A program made the position numbers and the translations under genes. The notes beneath the pieces are model-generated. The model was not told the origin of the DNA, did not search any database, and worked only from the letters and a program-made list of their open reading frames with translations. This document shows positions 16,305 to 22,286 of a DNA stretch of 34,369 nt, piece after piece. The first letter of the stretch is position 1, and each line of letters begins with the position of its first letter. The DNA lies in NCBI GenBank assembly GCA_937906975.1, contig CALCUN010000206.1, forward strand, positions 1-34,369. Direction: 5' to 3'. Source of the DNA: an uncultured Bacteroidales bacterium. Its GTDB lineage: Bacteria > Bacteroidota > Bacteroidia > Bacteroidales > P3.

Positions 16305-17450
16305 ATGATAAATTTCGGATTTCCATTAACCACTTTAAATTTGGTTTTATTGGGCTTTGTGAGCCTTTTCTTAATTTTACAAATCTTATTCTATTTAATA
16401 GTTTATCGCAAGATAACATTAAAAAAATATTACAATCAACCATTATTAGAAAACAAAGACTTGCCACCGCTTTCTGTGATTGTGGTTGCAAAAAACGATG
16501 AATACAATTTAAAAAGCAAGTTAATAGAAATACTCGAACAAGACTACCCAAAATATGAAGTGATAGTAGTGAACGATGCCTCAACAGACGACACAGAATA
16601 TGTGTTAAAAGGATTGTCAGTTATTTATTCACATTTAAAAATTGTAAACATAGTAGAGAATGTCAATAAATTCCAAGGACAAAAGTTTCCAATCTCAATA
16701 GGAATCAAATCCGCAAAATACGAAAACATAGTTTTAATAAAAGCAGACTGCAAACCAAATTCATTTGAGTGGTTAAAACATATCGCATCAGCCTTTAGCA
16801 CAAACAAAGAAATAGTTTTAGGTTACGCAAACCTAGCAAACAGAAAAGGATTACTAAACAAAATAATACAATACGACCACACAATAAGAGCAATGAACTA
16901 TATCTCGTTTGCATTGTGTAAAAAACCCTACATGGGCGAAGGATACAATCTTGCATACAAAAAAAGCCTATTCTATAAAGTAGGAGGATTTATCAAACAC
17001 TACAACCTATCGGCAGGAGATGACGACATATTTATCAATCAAGTAGCAAACAACAAAAATACAGCAGTAGTATTATCAGAGTCTTCTCAAATCACCTTTG
17101 ATTCCTATAAAAGCTATAAAGATTGGATAAAATCAAAGAAAAGTAACATTATTTCAAGAAAACATTTCAAAACCACACACAAATTATCATTAGCATTCTT
17201 GCCTTGCATTACGTGGCTATTCTATTTTAGTTTAATATCACTATTTTTAGTCTCAATACCGTGGCAATATATCCTAATTGCAATTTTATTAAAATGGATA
17301 TTGCAAATTTTTGTCTATTATAAAGTCTTTAAAAAGCTTAAAACAAAAAAATTATATATATTTGCACCGATTTTGGAACTTTATCAAATGTTTCTTAATC
17401 TTACATTAGAGATAAGGATATTAACTACAAAGAAAAGTAGATGGAAGTAA
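16305..17450 (+). CDS. Family 2 glycosyltransferase, membrane-anchored
   Basis: This 381-residue GT-A fold enzyme has an N-terminal membrane helix (about 8-33) and hydrophobic segments near the C-terminus (about 298-345). The catalytic domain begins PPLSVIVVAKNDEYNL (about 52-67). YEVIVVNDASTDDTE contributes the nucleotide-binding aspartates, and NLSAGDDDIFINQ supplies the acceptor-side acidic motif. The usual TDADC metal-binding motif reads VLIKADCKP, so the first Asp is replaced by Lys while the second Asp is kept. The late Q/RxxRW-type motif is also unclear (KKSNIISRKHF). The donor and acceptor are unknown; cell-surface polysaccharide or glycolipid synthesis is likely. Its last 10 bases overlap the sigma-factor gene, indicating one transcript. 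Confidence 0.87.
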   Translation: MINFGFPLTTLNLVLLGFVSLFLILQILFYLIVYRKITLKKYYNQPLLENKDLPPLSVIVVAKNDEYNLKSKLIEILEQDYPKYEVIVVNDASTDDTEYVLKGLSVIYSHLKIVNIVENVNKFQGQKFPISIGIKSAKYENIVLIKADCKPNSFEWLKHIASAFSTNKEIVLGYANLANRKGLLNKIIQYDHTIRAMNYISFALCKKPYMGEGYNLAYKKSLFYKVGGFIKHYNLSAGDDDIFINQVANNKNTAVVLSESSQITFDSYKSYKDWIKSKKSNIISRKHFKTTHKLSLAFLPCITWLFYFSLISLFLVSIPWQYILIAILLKWILQIFVYYKVFKKLKTKKLYIFAPILELYQMFLNLTLEIRILTTKKSRWK

Positions 17451-18046
17451 CAAGTGGTCAAACCGCGAAAGCAAAAAGAGATTACGAACTAATCTGCAAA
17501 GCAAGAGAGCAGGGCGATCAAAAAGCCTACGCAACACTAATGGAACTCTATAGAGAGCCACTCTATTATATGATTTTGAAAATGACAAACAGCACAATAG
17601 ATGCAGATGACCTTACAATAGAAGCCTTTGGCAAAGCATTCAAATCCATAGACAAATACACACCAGAATTTGCTTTTAGCACATGGCTATTTCGCATAGC
17701 GACAAACAATTGTGTTGATTTTATCAGAAAGAAAAAAGCACAAACAATTTCCATTGAAACACATTTCTTAAACGCAAACCAAGAGTTGATGGAATTTAAC
17801 GTAGTTTCAGAAACCTTATCTCCCGAAGAAAAAATCATAGAAGAACAAAAACACCAATTTTTACGCAGCATAGTAAAGAAGTTAAAGCCACATTACAAAG
17901 TCCTTATCGAGAAACGTTATTTTGAAGAAAAGTCCTACGAAGAAATCTCACAAGAATTGAATTTACCAATCGGGACAGTGAAAGCAAAACTCTTTAGAGC
18001 AAGAGAATTTTTATACAATCTTGCAAAAAACAACGAAGATTTGTAG
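17441..18046 (+). CDS. ECF-like RNA polymerase sigma factor (sigma-70 family)
   Basis: This 201-residue protein has sigma region 2 at about 36-100 (YREPLYYMILKMTNSTIDAD, then EAFGKAFKSIDKY and FSTWLFRIATNNCVDFIRKK). Region 4 is at about 147-197, with the helix-turn-helix KSYEEISQELNLPIGTVKAKLFRARE. Region 3 is absent, as in extracytoplasmic-function sigma factors. It recruits core RNA polymerase to a specific promoter set that cannot be read from the sequence. No anti-sigma (FecR-like or zinc-binding) gene and no SusCD genes are adjacent, so control is not obvious. The ATG at 17441 lies inside the end of the glycosyltransferase gene (10-base overlap) and the GNAT gene starts 1 base after its stop, so the three are translationally coupled. 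Confidence 0.9.
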   Translation: MEVTSGQTAKAKRDYELICKAREQGDQKAYATLMELYREPLYYMILKMTNSTIDADDLTIEAFGKAFKSIDKYTPEFAFSTWLFRIATNNCVDFIRKKKAQTISIETHFLNANQELMEFNVVSETLSPEEKIIEEQKHQFLRSIVKKLKPHYKVLIEKRYFEEKSYEEISQELNLPIGTVKAKLFRAREFLYNLAKNNEDL

Positions 18047-18047
18047 A

Positions 18048-18578
18048 ATGTTGCAAATAAAAAAACTCCAAAACGAAGAAAAACAAATGCAATTTTCAAG
18101 AAAAATCTATGAAAATTGCTTTCCCGAAGAAGAAAGACGCGATTTTTCAAAATTAATTGAGGTTTATAACAACGAATTGTTGGAATTAAATTTAATATAT
18201 AAAAACAACGAATTTGTTGGGATATTGAACTATTGGCAATTCTCAAAGTTTTTGTACATCGAACACTTTGCAATAGATTTAAAACATCGCAATCAAAAAA
18301 TAGCAAGCAATATATTGTCAATGCTAAGCAAGGATAATCCTTTGATTATCTTAGAAGTAGAATTGCCAACAGATGAAATATCAAAAAAACGCATACAATT
18401 CTACCAACGAGCAGGCTTTCGCATTTTACCATTTGCCTATTGCCAACCACCATACAGAAAAGGCGAAAAAGAAGTCGAAATGCACATAATGACAAACGCC
18501 AAAAACACCATAGAAGAGAGTCAATTCAAAGAAATAAAAGAAGAATTGCGAAAAAAAGTCTATGAAAAATTTTGGTAG
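18048..18578 (+). CDS. GNAT-family N-acetyltransferase
   Basis: This 176-residue cytoplasmic acetyltransferase of unknown substrate has the core fold LNLIYKNNEFVGILNYWQF, then LYIEHFAIDLKHRNQKIASN with the acetyl-CoA pyrophosphate loop RNQKIA in place of the usual Q/RxxGxG/A. RIQFYQRAGFRI forms the last helix-strand of the family. A TTG 27 bases upstream extends the frame, but ATG at 18048, one base after the sigma-factor stop, is the better start and gives the normal N-terminus. The C-terminal tail is highly charged. Its stop codon overlaps the -33 element of the tRNA promoter. The substrate is not predictable from context. Confidence 0.82.
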   Translation: MLQIKKLQNEEKQMQFSRKIYENCFPEEERRDFSKLIEVYNNELLELNLIYKNNEFVGILNYWQFSKFLYIEHFAIDLKHRNQKIASNILSMLSKDNPLIILEVELPTDEISKKRIQFYQRAGFRILPFAYCQPPYRKGEKEVEMHIMTNAKNTIEESQFKEIKEELRKKVYEKFW

Positions 18579-18601
18579 ATTAAAAAAAGAGAGTATCTTT
18601 G
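18571..18601 (+). promoter_or_regulatory. Bacteroidota-type promoter for tRNA-Arg
   Basis: TTTG (18571-18574), exactly 19 bases, then TATCTTTG (18594-18601) matches the major Bacteroidota sigma consensus TTTG-N19-21-TAnnTTTG. Transcription would start near 18608, about 10 bases before the mature tRNA. The -33 element overlaps the last codons and stop of the GNAT gene. Confidence 0.8.
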
Positions 18602-18617
18602 CACACGCAAAAAAGAT

Positions 18618-18691
18618 GGCCACGTAGCTTAACTGAATAGAGTCCCTGATTACGGCTCAGGAGGTTGCAGGTTTGAATCCTGCCGTGGTCA
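18618..18691 (+). tRNA. tRNA-Arg (anticodon ACG)
   Basis: A complete cloverleaf of 74 bases. The acceptor stem GGCCACG/CGTGGTC has one G-U pair. The D arm is GCTT/GAGT with loop AACTGAATA. The anticodon stem CCTGA/TCAGG carries loop TTACGGC, with ACG at 18652-18654. The variable loop is AGGTT and the T arm is GCAGG/CCTGC with loop TTTGAAT. The discriminator is A and the CCA end is not encoded. A34 would be deaminated to inosine by TadA to read CGU/CGC/CGA. Positions 15/48 are A/T and 19/56 are A/T, both pairs changed together from the usual G/C. The gene has its own promoter and terminator. Confidence 0.95.
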
Positions 18692-18692
18692 C

Positions 18693-18725
18693 AAAGGTGA
18701 TTGAATCTTTCAATCACCTTTTTTT
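18693..18725 (+). terminator. Rho-independent-type terminator after tRNA-Arg
   Basis: The perfect 13-bp arms AAAGGTGATTGAA (18693-18705) and TTCAATCACCTTT (18709-18721) have a three-base loop and are followed by more T residues. It begins two bases after the mature tRNA 3' end. Confidence 0.9.
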
Positions 18726-18850
18726 ATTGCATATTTAAAAAAATAATTCCTTGATTTAATAAAATATTTCTTTGAAAAAATAGTTTAATATTAAAAAAGC
18801 AATTAAATTTGCATTGATAAAATAAAGTTAAACTAAAAAAACATAAGATT

Positions 18851-19405
18851 ATGCAAAAGAAATGGATTTGTACAGTATGTGGATACGTACACGAAGGAGC
18901 TAACCCACCAGAAGCATGCCCACAATGTAAAGTACCTGCTTCTAAATTCAAAGAATTAGAACAAAATACAGAAGCATTACAATTTGAAACAGAACATATA
19001 ATAGGCGTTGCAAAAGGCTTAGACGAAGAAATGATAAAAGATTTGAATGCACATTTCAATGGCGAATGCACAGAAGTTGGAATGTATCTTGCAATGAGCC
19101 GTCAAGCTGATAGAGAAGGCTATCCAGAAATAGCAGAAGCATTCAAACGTTACGCTTGGGAAGAAGCAGAACACGCAGCAAAATTTGCAGAACTATTAGG
19201 AGATGTTGTTTGGGATACAAAAACAAACTTAGAAAAAAGAATGGCAGCAGAAGCAGGCGCATGTTCAGACAAGTATCGTATAGCAAAAAATGCTAAAGCA
19301 AGAGATTTAGACGCTATTCACGACACTGTACACGAAATGGCAAAAGACGAAGCACGCCATGGTAAAGGATTTGAAGGCCTTTACAACAGATATTTCAAGA
19401 AGTAA
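18851..19405 (+). CDS. rbr: Rubrerythrin with N-terminal rubredoxin domain (reverse rubrerythrin type)
   Basis: This 184-residue cytoplasmic peroxidase of anaerobes reduces hydrogen peroxide. The rubredoxin-like iron site is at the N-terminus (Cys7, Cys10, Cys23, Cys26), whereas classical rubrerythrins carry it at the C-terminus. The ferritin-like di-iron domain follows, with ligand motifs [10 protein letters not shown] (about 71-80), EEAEH (104-108) and DEARH (166-170). The order suggests the reverse rubrerythrin subgroup, consistent with an anaerobic, occasionally oxygen-exposed organism. A -7-like TAAATTTG (18804-18811) precedes the ATG, but no good -33 is seen. The gene ends at twin hairpins shared with the convergent ompA-like gene. 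Confidence 0.93.
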   Translation: MQKKWICTVCGYVHEGANPPEACPQCKVPASKFKELEQNTEALQFETEHIIGVAKGLDEEMIKDLNAHFNGECTEVGMYLAMSRQADREGYPEIAEAFKRYAWEEAEHAAKFAELLGDVVWDTKTNLEKRMAAEAGACSDKYRIAKNAKARDLDAIHDTVHEMAKDEARHGKGFEGLYNRYFKK

Positions 19406-19436
19406 AACACTTCTGAAAATAAAACAAAGAAAAAAC

Positions 19437-19480
19437 AAAATATCTCTTAGAAAAAAAATTTTTTTCCTAAGAGATATTTT
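19437..19480. terminator. Bidirectional hairpin 1 between rbr and ompA-like gene
   Basis: The perfect 14-bp arms AAAATATCTCTTAG (19437-19450) and CTAAGAGATATTTT (19467-19480) enclose an A-run/T-run that is itself palindromic. It shares the CCTAAGAGA core with hairpin 2 and with the repeat at 30077-30150. A terminator for both convergent genes is likely. Confidence 0.75.
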
Positions 19481-19521
19481 ATTTTTTCTTAGAGATATTT
19501 TTGAGAGAAAAAAGAAAACAA

Positions 19522-19563
19522 AAAAAATCTCTTAGGGTTAGTGATTTTCCTAAGAGATTTTTT
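19522..19563. terminator. Bidirectional hairpin 2 between rbr and ompA-like gene
   Basis: The perfect 15-bp arms AAAAAATCTCTTAGG (19522-19536) and CCTAAGAGATTTTTT (19549-19563) have a 12-base loop and poly-T/poly-A edges. It lies five bases from the stop of the minus-strand ompA-like gene. It is a second copy of the same stem core as hairpin 1. Confidence 0.8.
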
Positions 19564-19567
19564 ATTT

Positions 19568-20833
19568 CTATTTTTTAGCTGCAATCTTTATTTCGCAAGG
19601 AGGATTCAGCGTTCTGTTTCTTGATTTTGATTGTTCTTTGATTTGAGCCTCTAATTCTTTGATAGAAGAGCCCCTTGTTGTGATTCTTGTTTCGGAAATG
19701 CCTTGAGAAACTAAGTATTTCTTAATGGCATCGGCTCTTGCTTTAGAAACTTGATTGTCTTTCTTAACATTAAGTCCCTCTGTCATAATTCTACCAATTA
19801 TATTAACGTTTATTTGAGGGTATTCTTTCAAAATGCTAACAACTTCATCTAAAACTTTGTAGCTCTCTTGCATTACAAATAATTCTCCTTGTTCGTTGTT
19901 GTCAAAATACAAATCTCCATTTAAAGGAAGCGGAGAGCCAGGTTTGATTTGCACAAGACGAGCCGAAAGAATGGTGTCTTTGCCTATTGCTTGCGCATGA
20001 GAGATTTTTCTTGTGTATTTAAAGAAACCTTCTTTGCTTAATGTGATTTCGTAACTCTTTTCTGGAAGTAATTTTATTCTGGTTGAGCCTGCGTTTTGCT
20101 TTTCCATAACCACTCTTTGTGATTCTATTTCTTTTACATGCAAGTTAGCGGTTGTTCTTTGTTGTAAAAGACTGTCAATAGGATTGATAATAAGAGGGGA
20201 ATACTTAGTCCAAACCTCACAACTTATGGTGTGTCCCAATCCTCCATCGTTAAGGTTATCTAAAACTATAACATAACTCTCTCCAGCCTTTACATCAATA
20301 TATTTTCCGTATGCTTCATCGGATTCTTTTGGTATGTGGGCAGTTGTACTGTTTAGAGAAAGTCCTGTTTTTCCTTTCAATGTGGTGTTTGCTACCGATT
20401 GCACACTGCGAATTGGCTTTACCCTGTTTCTTTCTACACGATTACAGAAATATTTGTCTGTATATTTATAGATAATAAAGTCATAATCGTCAGAAAAACT
20501 TTTAGGTGTGATGTCAATCAAAAGCTTTCCATCGTAAGGTATTGTTAAAAAATACCAAATAGAGTTATGCTCTCCGTCAAAAACGTTTTTTGTTTGAGCA
20601 TCTCTTTTGATTTCGTTCACATAACCATGACCTCTTAACGGCTCTGTTGGTCCGTAAGGCACATCTACTTGCAATGTTACAGGGAAAAAGCAATCTGAAC
20701 ATCTATCTGGAAGCACTATTTCAACAGGAGCGGCAGGTGCTGGCTTTTTTGGCTTTTTCTTTTTACTTTTACTTTGAGCGGCAAGTCCAAAACTCAATAA
20801 AAGAATGAGTGATAGGAATATAATTTTTTTCAT
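19568..20833 (-). CDS. OmpA C-terminal domain envelope protein
   Basis: This 421-residue exported protein has a signal peptide (about 1-20, ending GLAAQ) followed by a very basic and proline-rich segment (SKSKKKKPKKPAPAAP). An all-beta middle region (about 40-205) is of no family I can name, and a carboxypeptidase-regulatory-like stretch lies at about 230-295. The OmpA-like peptidoglycan-binding domain occupies about 305-421 (GDLYFDNNEQGELFV; YPQINVNIIGRI; SKARADAIKKYLVSQGI; SKSRNRTLN). It probably links the outer membrane to the cell wall. A consensus promoter lies just upstream, so it can be expressed apart from the DUF6089-like gene before it. Confidence 0.85.
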   Translation of the reverse strand: MKKIIFLSLILLLSFGLAAQSKSKKKKPKKPAPAAPVEIVLPDRCSDCFFPVTLQVDVPYGPTEPLRGHGYVNEIKRDAQTKNVFDGEHNSIWYFLTIPYDGKLLIDITPKSFSDDYDFIIYKYTDKYFCNRVERNRVKPIRSVQSVANTTLKGKTGLSLNSTTAHIPKESDEAYGKYIDVKAGESYVIVLDNLNDGGLGHTISCEVWTKYSPLIINPIDSLLQQRTTANLHVKEIESQRVVMEKQNAGSTRIKLLPEKSYEITLSKEGFFKYTRKISHAQAIGKDTILSARLVQIKPGSPLPLNGDLYFDNNEQGELFVMQESYKVLDEVVSILKEYPQINVNIIGRIMTEGLNVKKDNQVSKARADAIKKYLVSQGISETRITTRGSSIKELEAQIKEQSKSRNRTLNPPCEIKIAAKK

Positions 20834-20859
20834 AACAGCATGTATTTAAAATTATGCGA

Positions 20860-20890
20860 CAAAACTAATGAAAAAATCTTAAAAAACAAA
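20860..20890 (-). promoter_or_regulatory. Bacteroidota-type promoter for the ompA-like gene
   Basis: On the minus strand, TTTG (20890-20887), 19 bases, then TAGTTTTG (20867-20860) gives an exact TTTG-N19-TAnnTTTG match. The ATG at 20833 would leave a 5' leader of about 20 bases. Confidence 0.75.
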
Positions 20891-20906
20891 AAAAACTAAG
20901 AAAAAT

Positions 20907-21785
20907 CTACAAACATTTACCTTGTCCGTTGAAAAGTCTTGTTGTGATAGTGATTCCAAACACGTTATACCAATCTTTATTTGATTCATTACCACGAGAA
21001 AGATTGTGTTGATTGTAGTATCCCTCTTTTCCTGGAAGTTCGTTTGTACGGTCTGCTGCGGCAGCTCCAAGCTCACCTGACCAATTCACCAATTCATAGT
21101 GATCAACATATCTTGTGCTGATGTCATCTATGTAGTCTGTGAAGGTTTTGCGAAAGCCCCATTGTAGAGCTACAGAAATGTAAGAATTTATGCTGAATTT
21201 ACAACCCAAACCAAAAGGAATTGCAAGGCTATAACGAGAATAAGGCTTGTTATATCCAGGCATTCCTTGTCCTTCTGTGTTGAGAGGTTGCAATTCTATT
21301 GATTCTTCAATTTGAGATATAGGATTTATGATTGTTGTCTTTGGATTGAAGTGAAAACCTGCTAAACCTACAAAAATATATGGGGCAACTCTGTGTTTTC
21401 TACTGCCTGTTTGATAGTCCAAAAAGTTAAATTCTACAACCATACTAAGCTCTTTTATGTCGGAATAAAAGTTTAGATTTCGTGGATTGTTGAAATAAGC
21501 ATCTTCTCCTTCAAGTCTTGTGAGGGTGAAGCTTGTATTTAAAACCCAACGTGGATTGAAATTGTAGCGAGCTGTAAGTCCCCAAGCGAAATTTACGTTA
21601 TAAAAATCAAAACAAGACTCAAATTGATTCCATTGTTTGTTTGCTTCATTGCTGTTAAAGGCTGAATTTATATCTCCTACATAATTGCTGCCTCCGAAAT
21701 TCATTCCTATTTCTAAGTTTTCTAATTGAGCCTTTGAACTAAAACAAAGACACAATAACATAATGAATGTGATTAGTTTTTTCAT
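20907..21785 (-). CDS. DUF6089-like outer-membrane beta-barrel protein (PorG-like group)
   Basis: This 292-residue outer-membrane protein has a signal peptide at about 1-19 (ending SSKAQ). The barrel region starts LEIGMNFGGSNYVGDINSAF, a pattern of the DUF6089 group, with alternating aromatic strands such as WGLTARYNFNPRWVLNTSFT and APYIFVGLAGFHFNPK. It ends in a strand with TTRLFNGQG. The T9SS protein PorG belongs to the same broad group, so a role in type IX secretion is possible; general barrel function is equally possible. Its ATG overlaps the phosphoesterase stop as ATGA, so the two are translationally coupled. Confidence 0.7.
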   Translation of the reverse strand: MKKLITFIMLLCLCFSSKAQLENLEIGMNFGGSNYVGDINSAFNSNEANKQWNQFESCFDFYNVNFAWGLTARYNFNPRWVLNTSFTLTRLEGEDAYFNNPRNLNFYSDIKELSMVVEFNFLDYQTGSRKHRVAPYIFVGLAGFHFNPKTTIINPISQIEESIELQPLNTEGQGMPGYNKPYSRYSLAIPFGLGCKFSINSYISVALQWGFRKTFTDYIDDISTRYVDHYELVNWSGELGAAAADRTNELPGKEGYYNQHNLSRGNESNKDWYNVFGITITTRLFNGQGKCL

Positions 21786-22285
21786 TTTATATTGTTTTTT
21801 TCAAATTCTAAAATATCTAAATCTTTTGCCTTGCCATTGTCAAGACAGAATTTAATCAAGGTGGACTTTAAATGAAAGCCTTGTCGTCCACATGCACCGG
21901 GGTTGATGTGTAGAAGGTCAAATTCTTTGTCGTAGATAACCTTCAATATGTGAGAATGACCACAAAGAAATATGTCTGGCTTTTCTTCTCTTAGCTTTTT
22001 TGCGATGTGTTCGGGGTAGTGCTTTGGATAGCCTCCGATATGTGTCATTAAAATCTTTGTTCCCTCAATTTCTAATGACTGAAACTCTTCCACATCTTCG
22101 AGTTCGTATCTGCTATCGCAATTACCCCAAACAGCAATTGTAGGTTTAAAAACTCTAAGCTCACAAAGAGCATCGCTACTACCTATGTCGCCACAGTGAA
22201 GTATTAAATCTACATCTTCAAAGAACGAATAGATTTGTTTTGGTATTAGAGAGTGAGAATCACTCATTACACCTATTTTTGTCAT
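21782..22285 (-). CDS. YfcE/MJ0936-type metallophosphoesterase
   Basis: This 167-residue cytoplasmic calcineurin-like phosphodiesterase or phosphatase has all five metal and catalytic blocks: VMSDSH, ILHCGDIG, WGNCDSR, MTHIGGYP and CGHSH. Proteins of this length act on small phosphodiesters in vitro; the natural substrate is unknown. A TTG at 22297 extends the frame by four residues, but ATG at 22285, one base after the GH92 stop, fits better. It is tightly coupled on both sides (1 base from the GH92 gene; ATGA overlap with the barrel gene), suggesting co-expression. Confidence 0.9.
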   Translation of the reverse strand: MTKIGVMSDSHSLIPKQIYSFFEDVDLILHCGDIGSSDALCELRVFKPTIAVWGNCDSRYELEDVEEFQSLEIEGTKILMTHIGGYPKHYPEHIAKKLREEKPDIFLCGHSHILKVIYDKEFDLLHINPGACGRQGFHLKSTLIKFCLDNGKAKDLDILEFEKNNIK

Positions 22286-22286
22286 G

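Noticed and set aside
19437..19563. A possible CRISPR array because of the repeated stem cores.
   Set aside because: There are only two nested inverted repeats, with no regular spacers and no cas genes.
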